Of a stretch of 64,000 nucleotides of DNA, positions 9,223-17,932 are shown in pieces. The first letter of the stretch is position 1. Each line of letters begins with the position of its first letter. A program made the position numbers and the translations under genes. The notes beneath the pieces are model-generated. The model searched no databases and was not told the DNA's origin. It saw only the letters and a list, made by a program, of their open reading frames with translations. The stretch lies in the NCBI GenBank assembly GCA_039822785.1, contig JBCBMO010000004.1:124001-188000 (forward strand), given 5' to 3'. The DNA comes from Thermohalobaculum sp039822785. GTDB lineage: Bacteria > Pseudomonadota > Alphaproteobacteria > Rhodobacterales > Rhodobacteraceae.

Positions 9223-10134
9223 ATGAGCGTTTACCTGCCGATCGCCGAGGTCTCGGTGAACGCGCTGCTCATCCTTGGGATGGGGGGCATCATCGGCGTG
9301 CTCTCCGGCCTGTTCGGCGTCGGCGGCGGCTTTCTGATGACCCCGCTTCTGATCCTCATCGGCATCCCCCCGGCGGTCGCCGTGGCCACCGGCTCGAACC
9401 AGATCGCGGCCGCCTCCTTCTCCGGCCTTCTGGGGCATTGGCGGCGCAAGACGGTCGATGTGAAGATGGGGATGGTGATGCTGGTGGGCGGCGTCCTCGG
9501 CTCCGCCATCGGTGTCCAGATCTTCGCCGTCCTGCTGGAGATCGGCCAGGTCGAGCTTGTCGTCTCCCTGCTCTACGTCGTGTTCCTCGGCACGGTCGGC
9601 GGCTTGATGCTGTGGGAGAGCCTGCGCGCCATGCGCCGCGTGCGTCGGGGCACGGCGCGGCGGCGCCAGCGGCACAACTGGATGCACGGCCTGCCGTTTC
9701 GCATGCGGTTTCGCCAGTCCAACCTCTATATCAGCGTGATCCCGCCCTTTGCCGTCGGCGCCCTGGTCGGCGTGCTCGCGGCGGTCATGGGGGTGGGTGG
9801 CGGCTTCATCATGGTGCCGGCCATGATCTACCTGCTCGGTATGGCGACCTCGGTGGTCGTCGGCACCTCGCTCTTTCAGATCCTCTTCGTGGCCGCCTTC
9901 ACCACGCTCGCCCATGCGATCACCAACCAGTCGGTGGATGCGCTGCTCGCCATCCTGCTGATCGTGGGCGGCGTGCTGGGGGCGCAGGTCGGGGCCCAGC
10001 TCGGCCCGCGCCTGCGCGCGGAGCAGCTGCGCATTCTACTCGCGCTCCTGGTGCTGGGGGTCTGCCTGCAGCTTGCCTACGATCTCCTCCGCCTGCCCGA
10101 CGAGATGTTCGTGCTGGAGCGGGTCGATGGCTGA
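9223..10134 (+). CDS. Sulfite/organosulfonate exporter, TauE/SafE (TSUP) family permease
   Basis: 303 residues from ATG 9223, preceded by GAGGA eight bases upstream; the longer in-frame start at 9133 adds a non-membrane leader and is rejected. Two repeated halves each carry the TSUP signature: GLFGVGGGFLMTP near residue 28 and AAVMGVGGGFIMVP near residue 185. About eight membrane helices are visible. TSUP proteins export or import sulfite, sulfonates or sulfur-containing small acids. The stop overlaps the start of the TIGR02186 gene by eight bases, so the two are co-translated and probably act together. Confidence 0.9.
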   Translation: MSVYLPIAEVSVNALLILGMGGIIGVLSGLFGVGGGFLMTPLLILIGIPPAVAVATGSNQIAAASFSGLLGHWRRKTVDVKMGMVMLVGGVLGSAIGVQIFAVLLEIGQVELVVSLLYVVFLGTVGGLMLWESLRAMRRVRRGTARRRQRHNWMHGLPFRMRFRQSNLYISVIPPFAVGALVGVLAAVMGVGGGFIMVPAMIYLLGMATSVVVGTSLFQILFVAAFTTLAHAITNQSVDALLAILLIVGGVLGAQVGAQLGPRLRAEQLRILLALLVLGVCLQLAYDLLRLPDEMFVLERVDG

Positions 10135-10915
10135 GATCCGCACCCGCATCAGGCCCTTCCTCCTCGTCGTGACCGCTCTGCTCGGCGTCCTACCCCCGGC
10201 GACGGCGGAGGAGCGCGTGGTCGCCCGGCTCAGCCAGAGCCAGGTTGCGATCACCACCAATTTCTCGGGCTCCGAGATCTTCGTCTACGGCGCTGTCCGG
10301 CGAGAGGCGCCCATCCCCGCCGGCGAGCTCGATGCGATCATCGCCATCACCGGTCCCTCGACGCCCGTGCTGGTGCGGCGTAAGGAGCAGCGCTACGGCA
10401 TCTGGATCAACGGCCCCGGCGTCCAGATCGATGCCGCCCCCAGTTTCTATGCCGTCGCCGCCACCCGTCCCCTGCGCGAGATCCTGAGCTTTACAGAGGA
10501 CATGCGCCACCGCGTCGGCATCGAAGAACTGATCCGGCTGATCGATGCGCCCGAATGGCTGCAGGACGACCGCGCCGCTTATCGCGATGCCGTGGTCCGC
10601 CTGCGCCGAGCGGACGGGCTATACTATGAGCGGCCTGACGGCGTTCTCTTGTCGGAAGCGACCTTGTTCGAAACCACGATTGCCTTGCCCGCAAACCTGG
10701 TCGAGGGCGACTACCGTGCGCGCATCCTGCTGCTGCGCAATAAACAGGTCATTGATGTCTACGACGAGATTATACCGGTCCAAAAGGTCGGCCTGGAACG
10801 TTTCCTTTTTGATCTTTCACGCTCTGACCCCGCGATTTATGGGATTGCTTCAGTTTTGATGGCACTCTTCGCAGGATGGATGGCTTCAGCACTGTTCCGG
10901 TATTTCCTTCCATGA
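10127..10915 (+). CDS. TIGR02186 family membrane-anchored protein
   Basis: 262 residues from ATG 10127, inside the end of the exporter gene. An N-terminal signal segment (RPFLLVVTALLGVLPPATAEE) is followed by a periplasmic domain with RVVARLSQSQVAITTNFSGSEIFVYGAV, the conserved opening of TIGR02186, and a C-terminal membrane helix (IYGIASVLMALFAGWMASALFRYF). The family is known mainly from alphaproteobacteria next to TSUP permeases. It is probably an accessory periplasmic subunit of the exporter, but its role has not been shown as far as I know. Confidence 0.83.
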   Translation: MAEIRTRIRPFLLVVTALLGVLPPATAEERVVARLSQSQVAITTNFSGSEIFVYGAVRREAPIPAGELDAIIAITGPSTPVLVRRKEQRYGIWINGPGVQIDAAPSFYAVAATRPLREILSFTEDMRHRVGIEELIRLIDAPEWLQDDRAAYRDAVVRLRRADGLYYERPDGVLLSEATLFETTIALPANLVEGDYRARILLLRNKQVIDVYDEIIPVQKVGLERFLFDLSRSDPAIYGIASVLMALFAGWMASALFRYFLP

Positions 10916-10934
10916 CCCAAGGTCGTGGTTTTTT
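10910..10934 (+). terminator. Rho-independent terminator after the TIGR02186 gene
   Basis: An eight-base stem (CCATGACC pairing with GGTCGTGG, one G-T pair) with a CAA loop is followed at once by six T. The stop codon lies inside the left arm. This is the clearest intrinsic terminator in the window. Confidence 0.75.
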
Positions 10935-10940
10935 GGCGAC

Positions 10941-11059
10941 ATCATTCCCAAAAGGGGACTCGCCATACGGGCAAAGCCCAGGGTACTAATCACCCGAGGG
11001 TTGTGTTGAGCGGTGGGTTGTCATCTCTGACGGGTGCGTGTGTTTAGGTGGGTGCAAAA
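10941..11059 (+). other. Possible structured leader of the 11060 gene
   Basis: Between the terminator and the next gene are two consecutive perfect short hairpins: GGGC-AAA-GCCC at 10969-10979 and GGGT-ACTAATC-ACCC at 10981-10995. A G/T-rich stretch runs from there to the ribosome site. This could be a structured 5' untranslated region, but I cannot match it to a known riboswitch. Confidence 0.3.
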
Positions 11060-11464
11060 ATGATGCGTTGGATTTCGGCAATTCTCTTCTCGGTAGCGTT
11101 TTCCCAGGCCCAGGCCGGAGAGCTGCTGGTCAGCGACGCGGTGCTGACGACCCCGCATGAGACGGTCACACTGCAGGGTGGCACGGCGCGGGTCCTCGCC
11201 TACTACACCGAAGCAAGTCAGACGATGGATGTCTCGCTGATCCTGCTGCCTACGGGCAATGAGGACAACGTGCTGCGTGCGGGCGCCCAGTTGCGCGATG
11301 GCGCGGGCTACGGGCTGCGCCTGTCCGCCCTGGCGGAGGGGAGCGCGGCCGAGACGGTGAAGGTCCGGCGCCAGGGCGATGCGCTCTATCTGACGGTCAG
11401 CCGGCCGTCGCTGAACGTGTCCGACTTGCCGGTGCCCGCGGCGCCGCGCCTCGCCCTCGACTGA
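11060..11464 (+). CDS. Hypothetical exported protein
   Basis: 134 residues from ATG 11060, with AGGTGGG seven bases upstream; GTG 11048 would only add four residues. A signal peptide (MMRWISAILFSVAFSQAQAG) is followed by a small beta-rich domain: ELLVSDAVLTTPHETVTLQGGTARVL, then LYLTVSRPSLNVSDLPVP. No cysteines in the mature part, no lipobox and no recognised family. Probably periplasmic and single. A GC-rich inverted repeat lacking a T-run follows the gene. Confidence 0.6.
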   Translation: MMRWISAILFSVAFSQAQAGELLVSDAVLTTPHETVTLQGGTARVLAYYTEASQTMDVSLILLPTGNEDNVLRAGAQLRDGAGYGLRLSALAEGSAAETVKVRRQGDALYLTVSRPSLNVSDLPVPAAPRLALD

Positions 11465-11635
11465 CCGCGAACAACCTTCAACGACTGCGGATGGCCGCGC
11501 TGCCTTGTCGGGCGCGGCGTCGAGGCCTTAGGATTGGCAAAGCGGCTCTGGGGCCGCTGACCTATAGCAGGCAGCCGTCTTGGTGGTGATCGCACCGCAG
11601 GTGGGCCGCCTGATGTCTCTTCAGGGGATCTCGAC

Positions 11636-12394
11636 ATGACTGAACTCTCAGGACGCGTCGCGCTGGTGACGGGGGCGAGCCGTGGTATCGGCGAGGCGAC
11701 CGCCCGCCATCTGGCCGCCGCCGGCGCCACCGTCGTGCTCGCCGCACGCACCACCGCGGACATCGACCGGATCGCGGCGGATATCGCGGCGGCCGGCGGG
11801 CGCGCCATTGCCGTCGCCTGCGATGTCGCCGACCCGGCCGCCGTCGCCGCCACCGTCGCGCTGGCCGAGGGGGCAGGCCCGCTCGAGGTCCTGGTCAACA
11901 ACGCCGGCATGATCGAGCCCATCGTGCCGCTTGCCCAGGTCGCGCCCCAGGACTGGGCCCGCACCATCGACGTGAACCTTAAGGGCACCTTCTTCCCGCT
12001 GCGCGCCGCCCTGCCGGGCATGCTCGCGCGCGGCTCGGGCACGGTGATCAACATCTCCTCCGGCGCCGCCCATAGCCCGCTCGAGGGGTGGAGCGCCTAT
12101 TGCACCTCTAAGGCCGGGGCCGCGATGCTCACGCGCACGGCCCACCGCGAGAACGGCGGGCGCGGGGTGCGGGTCATCGGCCTCAGCCCCGGTACGGTGG
12201 CGACCGAGATGCAGCGGGTGATCAAGGCTTCCGGCATCAACCCGGTGAGCCAGCTCGACTGGTCCGATCACATCCCCGCCGATTGGCCCGCCCGGGCGAT
12301 CCTCTGGCTCTGCGGCCCAGCGGGCGATCGCTTCGCGGGCGAGGAAGTGCGCCTGCGCGACGAGGAGATCCGCCGCGAGATCGGCCTCATCTGA
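11636..12394 (+). CDS. SDR family oxidoreductase
   Basis: 252 residues, classical short-chain dehydrogenase/reductase length. TGASRGIG at residues 12-19 binds the dinucleotide, NNAG is at 88-91, and the catalytic set is Ser141/142 (NISSG), Tyr155 and Lys159 (YCTSK). An Arg rather than Asp in the AARTT region after beta-2 suggests NADP(H). The later part (LSPGTVATEMQRVIK) matches the substrate loop. It should oxidise an alcohol or reduce a ketone in the cytoplasm; the substrate is not evident. Single gene preceded by a 170-base spacer and followed by a 236-base spacer. Confidence 0.88.
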   Translation: MTELSGRVALVTGASRGIGEATARHLAAAGATVVLAARTTADIDRIAADIAAAGGRAIAVACDVADPAAVAATVALAEGAGPLEVLVNNAGMIEPIVPLAQVAPQDWARTIDVNLKGTFFPLRAALPGMLARGSGTVINISSGAAHSPLEGWSAYCTSKAGAAMLTRTAHRENGGRGVRVIGLSPGTVATEMQRVIKASGINPVSQLDWSDHIPADWPARAILWLCGPAGDRFAGEEVRLRDEEIRREIGLI

Positions 12395-12504
12395 CGCCAC
12401 CAGGTTGTCGGAGAGTTCCGGCATCAGCCCGCCGCCCGGGTGCCGTTGGAACTGACGGGTTGCGCCAGCGGCCGAGCGGCGAAGGGACCGGGCCGTTGGT
12501 GCCT

Positions 12505-12526
12505 GCCCCTCCGGTTCGGAGGGGGC
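12505..12526. other. Strong hairpin in the SDR-ABC spacer
   Basis: CCCCTCCG-GTT-CGGAGGGG is a perfect eight-base stem with a three-base loop. No T-run follows, so a classical terminator is unlikely. It may be a Rho-linked stop for the SDR gene or an RNA stability element. The rest of 12395-12630 shows no convincing gene. Confidence 0.45.
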
Positions 12527-12630
12527 TCGGAGCGAGGCTTGGCCACGTTTGGCCCCGCCCAGCCGGTCGCGGGCCCCTTGCCCCGGCGGGTGCGGGCGCC
12601 ATCTGCCCCTGGACGATGCAGGATATGCGC

Positions 12631-13308
12631 ATGGCCTTTCTCGACATCGCCGGGCTCACCAAGGGATACCGCACGCCGCAAGGACGCCTCGAGGTGCTGA
12701 CCGGCGTCGACCTCGCGCTGCAGGCGGGGCAGAGCGTGGCGCTGACTGGCGAAAGCGGGTCGGGCAAGAGCACGCTCTTGCATCTGGTTGCCGGTCTCGA
12801 CACCGCGGACGCCGGGCGCATCGCGCTGGAGGGCGTGGATATCGCGGCCCTCGGCGAGCGGGGTCGCGCGGCGATGCGGCGTGAGCGGCTGGGCATCGTC
12901 TTCCAGCAGTTCAACCTCATCCCCTCGCTGACCGTGGCCGACAACCTGGGCTTTCAGGCCCGCCTCGCCGGGCGCAGCGACCCGGCCTGGGAGCGGGATC
13001 TGGCCGAACGCCTTGGCATCGCCGCCACGCTGGATCGCTATCCCGAACAGCTCTCGGGCGGCCAGCAGCAGCGCCTGGCGATCGGCCGGGCGCTCGCCGC
13101 GCGCCCCAGCCTGCTGCTGGCCGACGAGCCCACTGGCAACCTGGATGAGCGCACGGCGGAGGATGTCATGGCGCTCGCGCTGTCGCTGGTCGCCGACAGC
13201 GGCTGCGGCTTTCTGATGGTCACCCACTCCGAGCGGCTCGCCGCCCGGCTCGACCGCGTCGTCCACCTCAGCGCCGGGCGCCTCAGCGAGCGCGCCGCGG
13301 CGGCCTGA
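12631..13308 (+). CDS. ABC transporter ATP-binding protein (LolD/MacB type)
   Basis: 225 residues from ATG 12631, with AGGA seven bases upstream; earlier ATGs at 12616 and 12625 have weaker sites. Walker A is GESGSGKST, the signature is LSGGQQQR, and Walker B is LLLADEPTGNLDE, the form typical of the MacB/LolD/FtsE class. FQQFNLIPSLTVADN matches the Q-loop of that class. It powers the FtsX-like permease encoded seven bases downstream. Likely functions are lipoprotein or lipid handling, or export of a hydrophobic peptide; context does not settle which. Confidence 0.9.
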   Translation: MAFLDIAGLTKGYRTPQGRLEVLTGVDLALQAGQSVALTGESGSGKSTLLHLVAGLDTADAGRIALEGVDIAALGERGRAAMRRERLGIVFQQFNLIPSLTVADNLGFQARLAGRSDPAWERDLAERLGIAATLDRYPEQLSGGQQQRLAIGRALAARPSLLLADEPTGNLDERTAEDVMALALSLVADSGCGFLMVTHSERLAARLDRVVHLSAGRLSERAAAA

Positions 13309-13315
13309 ACGGGCC

Positions 13316-15796
13316 ATGAAGCCCACCGTCTTCCGCGCGGTCGTCCATGCGCTTTTGGGCCATTGGCGGCGCAATCCGCTGCAGCTTGCGGCGCTGCTGG
13401 TGGGCCTGGCCATCGCCACCGCGCTCTGGTCCGGCGTCCAGGCCCTGAACGCCGAGGCGAAGGCGAGCTATGATCGGGCCTCTGCCCAGATCGCCGGGGG
13501 CGGGCCGCGCCTGGTGCCGGTGGGCACGGCCACCATCGACCAGGCGGATTGGGCCGCGCTGCGCCGCGCAGGTCATCAGGTGAGCCCGGTGGTGGAGGGT
13601 GCGGTGACCCTGCCCGGCGCCAGCGCCCGGCTGATCGGCATCGACATGCTCGATGCGACCGCGGCCACCCTGATCACGGGCGATCTTGGTGTGACGCCCG
13701 GCGCAGGCGATGCCACCCTCGCCGACTTCCTGCTGCCGCCCTTTCGCACCCTCGCCGCACCGGAGACCCTGTCGGCGCTCGGCCTGGAGGCGGGTGAGAC
13801 CCCGGCGACCACAGCGGGCGCGACCCTGCCGCCGCTGGCCTCCCAGCCGGGCCTGCCAGAGGGGTTGTTGCTGGTCGATATCGCCGCCGCCCAAGGCTTG
13901 CTGGGGATGGAAGGCCGTCTCTCCTATCTGATGGTCGGCCCCCGGGCGGCGCCGGGGCCGCTGACGGTGGTCACGGGCACCCGGCTGAAGCGGGTAGAGC
14001 CGGAGACGCCGGAGGATCTGCAGCGGCTCACCCGCAGCTTTCACCTCAACCTCACCGCCTTCGGTCTTCTCTCCTTCGTCGTCGGGCTTTTCATCGTCCA
14101 TGCCGCCATTGGCCTTGCCTTCGAGCAGCGCCGGGCGATGTTCCGCACGCTGCGCGCGACCGGTGTCTCCGCCCGCGCGCTGACCATCGCGCTCCTCGGC
14201 GAGGTCCTGCTGCTTGCGCTTCTGGCGGGGGCGGCGGGTCTGGTGGGCGGCTATCTGATCGCGGCGCTGCTGCTACCGGATGTCTCGGCGACGGTCGGTG
14301 GGCTCTATGGCGCGGAGGTGCCGGGCACGCTCTCCTTCCGCCCCGTCTGGTTTGCGGCCGGCCTCGCCATGGCCGTGATCGGCGCCCTGGCCGCCGCCGC
14401 GCAAAGCCTGTGGCGCGCCTATACGATGCCGATCCTGGAGAGCGCCTTGCCCCAGGCCTGGGCCGCCGGCCAGCGCCGTTGGCTCTGGCGCCAGGGGGCC
14501 GCCGCCGCCGCGGTGGCGCTGGTCGGCCTCGCGCTGCCGCCGCTGCTGGGTGGGCTGTTGGCGGGCTTTGCGATGATGGCGGCATTGGTCGTCGCCGCAG
14601 CGCTCGCCCTGCCGCTTGTGCTAGCCGGCGCCCTCGCTCTGGCGGAGCACCGGGCCGCCCCGGGCCTCAGCCGCTGGTTCTGGGCCGATAGCCGCCAACA
14701 GCTCTCGGGCCTCTCGCTCGCGCTCATGGCGCTGCTGCTCGCCCTCGCCGTCAATGTCGGCGTCGGCACCATGGTGGGCAGCTTCCGCCTGACCTTCACC
14801 ACCTGGCTCGAGGACCGCCTGGCCGCCGATGCCTATTTCCGCGCCGATACCCCGGCCGAGGCTTCGGCGATGACCGATTGGCTCACCGCCCAGCCGGAAG
14901 TAAGGCGCGTGCTGCCGAACTGGCACGTGGACACCCGGGTCGAGGGCTGGCCGGTCGAGGTCTACGGTTTCGCCGACGACGCCCTCTATCGCAGCCGTTG
15001 GCCGCTGCTCAGCGCCGCGCCCGATGTTTGGGACAGGGTGGCGGAGGGGCAGGGGGTGCTGATCTCCGAACAGCTCGCCTATCGCTTCGACCTCGGCCCC
15101 GGCGACCGGATCGCCGTGCCGAGCGAGATCGGCCTCTGGACCGTGCCCGTCGCCGGTATCTACCCCGACTACGGCAATCCACGTGGGCAGGTGCGTGTGA
15201 ACGTCGGGCAACTGACCGAGCGCTGGCCGAGCGTGGAGCGCCTGGCCTTCGGCCTGCTGACCGAGGAGGGCGCGCGACAGGTGCTGCTCGCCCGGTTCAT
15301 CGAGGCCTTCGACCTCGGCCCGAACAAGATCCAGGATCAGGCCGGGATCCGCGCGCTGTCGCTCCGGATCTTCGACCGGACCTTCATCGTGACCGGGGCG
15401 CTCAACAGCCTCACCCTTGGGGTTGCCGGGATCGCGCTGCTTACCTCGCTGGTGACGCTGGCAGGCCTGCGCCTGCCGCAGTTGGCGCCGGTTTGGGCCA
15501 TTGGCGTCACGCGGCGGACGCTGGCGCTGACGGAATTGGCGAAGATGATGGCGCTGGCGATGGTGACGGCGCTGGCGGCACTGCCTCTCGGCCTCGGGAT
15601 CGCCTGGCTGCTGCTCTCGGTGATCAACGTCGCGGCCTTTGGCTGGAAGCTGCCGCTGTTCCTGTTCCCGCTCGACTGGGCGCTCTTGATCGGTCTCGCG
15701 CTCGCGACCGCGGTGCTCGCCAGCCTCCTGCCGATCCTGCGGCTGGCGCGGATGGCGCCCGCCCGCCTGATCGCGGTCTTCGCCGCCGCGCGCTAG
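13316..15796 (+). CDS. ABC transporter permease, FtsX-like (two-module)
   Basis: 826 residues. An N-terminal helix (LQLAALLVGLAIATALWSGV) precedes a large periplasmic domain. A first FtsX-like block follows (FGLLSFVVGLFIVHAAIGLAFEQRRAMFRTLRATGV), then two more hydrophobic regions, a second periplasmic domain, and a last FtsX block (LNSLTLGVAGIALLTSLVTLAGLRLPQLAPVWAIGVTRRTL). This duplicated layout matches long permeases that pair with LolD-like ATPases and act on the outer face of the inner membrane. The ATPase gene ends seven bases upstream. The cargo is unknown. Confidence 0.88.
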   Translation: MKPTVFRAVVHALLGHWRRNPLQLAALLVGLAIATALWSGVQALNAEAKASYDRASAQIAGGGPRLVPVGTATIDQADWAALRRAGHQVSPVVEGAVTLPGASARLIGIDMLDATAATLITGDLGVTPGAGDATLADFLLPPFRTLAAPETLSALGLEAGETPATTAGATLPPLASQPGLPEGLLLVDIAAAQGLLGMEGRLSYLMVGPRAAPGPLTVVTGTRLKRVEPETPEDLQRLTRSFHLNLTAFGLLSFVVGLFIVHAAIGLAFEQRRAMFRTLRATGVSARALTIALLGEVLLLALLAGAAGLVGGYLIAALLLPDVSATVGGLYGAEVPGTLSFRPVWFAAGLAMAVIGALAAAAQSLWRAYTMPILESALPQAWAAGQRRWLWRQGAAAAAVALVGLALPPLLGGLLAGFAMMAALVVAAALALPLVLAGALALAEHRAAPGLSRWFWADSRQQLSGLSLALMALLLALAVNVGVGTMVGSFRLTFTTWLEDRLAADAYFRADTPAEASAMTDWLTAQPEVRRVLPNWHVDTRVEGWPVEVYGFADDALYRSRWPLLSAAPDVWDRVAEGQGVLISEQLAYRFDLGPGDRIAVPSEIGLWTVPVAGIYPDYGNPRGQVRVNVGQLTERWPSVERLAFGLLTEEGARQVLLARFIEAFDLGPNKIQDQAGIRALSLRIFDRTFIVTGALNSLTLGVAGIALLTSLVTLAGLRLPQLAPVWAIGVTRRTLALTELAKMMALAMVTALAALPLGLGIAWLLLSVINVAAFGWKLPLFLFPLDWALLIGLALATAVLASLLPILRLARMAPARLIAVFAAAR

Positions 15797-15800
15797 CGGC

Positions 15801-16280
15801 TCACCACATCAGCGTGCCGGCTGGGCCCTTGAACGGCCCCGTCAGGTTGGGGGTGATCCAGCCGCCATAGAAATCGCTCTCTTGCGCGCTGGCGCGGGTC
15901 TCGCCGACCCAGGCCTCCTCGACCATGCTGGGGTAGATCGACAGATATCCGGCGATGGCCGCGAAATGGGCGGTGGGCTCCGGATAGCGCCAGGCGGCGC
16001 GGCGCAGGATCGTGTCACCGACGGCAAGGTCCAGATACTCGGCGCGGCCCTTCCACTCGCACATCGATCCGCCGGGGGCCGGGGTCATCGGCACCGCGAT
16101 ATCCTCCGGCGGCAGATAGAAGGTCGGCGGATGGCTCGTCTCGAGCACGCGAAAGGCCCGCTCGGTCTCGACGATTGTCACCCCGCGGTGGCGGACCACG
16201 AGCCGCTCCACGACCGGCACAAGCGCGGGCGGGCGCGGGTAATCCCAGACCTTTTCGGGGGCCAGGGCCGTCTCGCTCAT
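15801..16280 (-). CDS. DUF427 domain-containing protein
   Basis: 159 residues. The segment FRVLETSHPPTFYLPPEDIAVPMTP, then SMCEWKGRAEYLDL and ADYRYPEP-like WRYPEPTAHFAAIAGYLSIYPSM, follow the DUF427 pattern with its conserved Cys-Glu-Trp-Lys-Gly. The domain is a small beta-barrel of unknown function. Its start overlaps the end of the UbiG-like gene by four bases (ATGA), and the same operon pairing occurs elsewhere in alphaproteobacteria as far as I recall. No metal or cofactor ligand can be assigned. Confidence 0.88.
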   Translation of the reverse strand: MSETALAPEKVWDYPRPPALVPVVERLVVRHRGVTIVETERAFRVLETSHPPTFYLPPEDIAVPMTPAPGGSMCEWKGRAEYLDLAVGDTILRRAAWRYPEPTAHFAAIAGYLSIYPSMVEEAWVGETRASAQESDFYGGWITPNLTGPFKGPAGTLMW

Positions 16281-17005
16281 GCCGCGGCCTGTGTGCTGCT
16301 GTCGGCCGTCAGCAGAGCCGTGCCGATATAGACGATCCCGGTGAAGGGCGTGATCCCGAAGGTGAAGTCGAGCCGGCGGTTGATCCCGGTCGGGCCCAGC
16401 CCCCGCATCGGCCGCGGGTCGAAGCCGGTCTCGCGCAGCATCGCTTCCAGCTCCGCGGGCTTGATGAAGAGCGCCGGATCATGCGTGCCCTTCGGCAACA
16501 GGCCCAAGATATCCTCCGCCCCGGTGATGACCACAAAGCGGGCGAGCGCGTTGCGGTTGATCGTGTCGAAACAGAACACGCCGCCCGGCTTCAGGACGCG
16601 CGCGATCTCCGACAGGGTCTTCGGCACGCTCTCCACATGTTCCAGCACGTCGACGCAGACCACGTAGTCGAAGTTGTCGTCGGGATAGGGCAGCGCCTCC
16701 CCGACCCCGACATCGTACTGGATGCTCAGCCCTTCCGCCGCCGCATGGGCACGGGCGGTGTCGATTGTCTTGGCGGCTGGGTCGATCCCGGTGACGGTCG
16801 CACCCTGGTGCGCCAATGCCTCCGCGAGAAACCCGCCGGCGCAGCCGAGGTCGAGCACCGAGCAGCCTGACCATCCTTCGGTTTCACGCTCGAAATGCCG
16901 AAGACGCGCTGGTACCATATTGGCGAGGACGCGCAGCCAGCGCGTCTCTCCCGCCCACCATGTCTCGGCGTGCGTGTCGTAAATCGTCAGATCGTTGCGC
17001 TTCAT
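16277..17005 (-). CDS. UbiG-like class I SAM-dependent methyltransferase
   Basis: 242 residues. Motif I is VLDLGCAGGF at 50-59, followed by VTGIDPAAKTI and CVDVLEHVESV. The C-terminal half has FDTINRNALARFVVITGAEDIL, PKGTHDPALFIKPAEL and GLGPTGINRRL, close to UbiG. The N-terminus differs from ordinary UbiG (NDLTIYDTHAETWWAGETRW replaces the usual AKFEAxAxxWWDxxGxFxPLH). It may therefore be a paralogue that methylates a quinol-like or other phenolic compound rather than the housekeeping UbiG; no gene symbol is given. Co-transcribed with DUF427. Confidence 0.82.
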   Translation of the reverse strand: MKRNDLTIYDTHAETWWAGETRWLRVLANMVPARLRHFERETEGWSGCSVLDLGCAGGFLAEALAHQGATVTGIDPAAKTIDTARAHAAAEGLSIQYDVGVGEALPYPDDNFDYVVCVDVLEHVESVPKTLSEIARVLKPGGVFCFDTINRNALARFVVITGAEDILGLLPKGTHDPALFIKPAELEAMLRETGFDPRPMRGLGPTGINRRLDFTFGITPFTGIVYIGTALLTADSSTQAAA

Positions 17006-17395
17006 CTCGCCGTCCTCAGCGGGCCTCGTCCGCGTGGTGCCTGCGGTGAGCAGCTAAGCCGGCGGGCCGAGTGTCAAGATCGGTACTAGCGAGTACTACC
17101 GCGTCTATCTTCAGTCTTGCTAATGGCAGCGTCGGTCAACGATTCGAGACTAATCGCCCGGTCAGAAGCATATTTTCACGTGCCGGTAGTAGCGGTATCA
17201 ACCGTCGGGTGAATTGCATCGCCACAACTTTGTCGCATTTACCATGAAGTGCAACCTTGAGGTGTAAGTCATGGGATTGGGATGCTTTTAATTTGCCGGC
17301 AACTCTCCGATGGATATATTTTATCAGGGTGTGAGGGGAATAGTTCCGTTTAGCGATCTTGAGTCACTCGAAAGACTGATTGGGAAAGCTCTACC
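17006..17395. promoter_or_regulatory. 390-base AT-richer spacer with paired 19-bp elements
   Basis: No gene seen. The region is richer in A/T than its flanks and must carry promoters for the divergent UbiG-like and pilus genes. Two related 19-base elements lie 103 bases apart in opposite orientation: GGTACTAGCGAGTACTACC at 17082-17100 and GGTAGTAGCGGTATCAACC at 17185-17203. Both share GGTAGTA...ACC when the first is read on the minus strand. They may be operators; the regulator is unknown. Confidence 0.4.
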
Positions 17396-17932
17396 ATGAG
17401 ACCGTACAGTCGTCGGCTCGCGGCATGGCGTTCAGATGAGCGTGGTGCCGCCGCGATGGAGTTGCTGGTGTCGCTTCCGCTGTTGGTGGGCATGATGCTC
17501 ATCACGGCCAACTATGGGCTGTTGCTGAACAGCCGCGAAGCTCTCGACAGCGCAACCCGCGACGCAGCGCGCATCCTCATGCGCGCGCCGGCAGGCTGCC
17601 AGACCGTGAGCGGTCAGCAGGTGCCCGACCCCTATCCGCATTTCGAGGCGCTCGCCCAGCAGACTATCGCCGACCGCATGGGGGTCGACCTGCTGGATGT
17701 GAACCTGGCGACCTCGGCCTTCTTCGTCCCCGGCAGCGAAGCATTGGCGGGCAACAGCTATTATCAGGTCGTCGTCCAGGTCTCGGTGCAGATGGATCGC
17801 TTTGCGCTGCTCGAGACCTTCATCGGCGACACGGTTCTGACCGCGGCGGAGACAGGGCGGTACTTCTCCGGCCTCGCGCCCTGTACCGAGGGTTGCCTGA
17901 TCGCCGACCGTGACGCGGGGCTTTGCCTATGA
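17396..17932 (+). CDS. TadE-like pseudopilin
   Basis: 178 residues. A short basic N-terminus (MRPYSRRLAAWRSDERG) is followed by the TadE prepilin-like segment AAAMELLVSLPLLVGMMLITANYGLLL, with the glutamate at the expected position of the hydrophobic helix. This fits processing by a TadV-type prepilin peptidase and assembly into the Flp/Tad pilus base. The rest is a periplasmic domain with three cysteines in the tail (CTEGCLIADRDAGLC). It overlaps the next gene by four bases. Confidence 0.78.
   Translation: MRPYSRRLAAWRSDERGAAAMELLVSLPLLVGMMLITANYGLLLNSREALDSATRDAARILMRAPAGCQTVSGQQVPDPYPHFEALAQQTIADRMGVDLLDVNLATSAFFVPGSEALAGNSYYQVVVQVSVQMDRFALLETFIGDTVLTAAETGRYFSGLAPCTEGCLIADRDAGLCL

Noticed and set aside
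10951..11010. Possible cyclic-di-GMP (GEMM-type) riboswitch suggested by a GCAAAGC stretch
   Set aside because: The GEMM core GGGACGCAAAGC is broken by an insertion and the second conserved helix and GNRA-loop are not found.
12395..12630. A possible gene remnant between the SDR and ABC genes
   Set aside because: GC-rich with hairpins but no reading frame resembling a family and no ribosome site.
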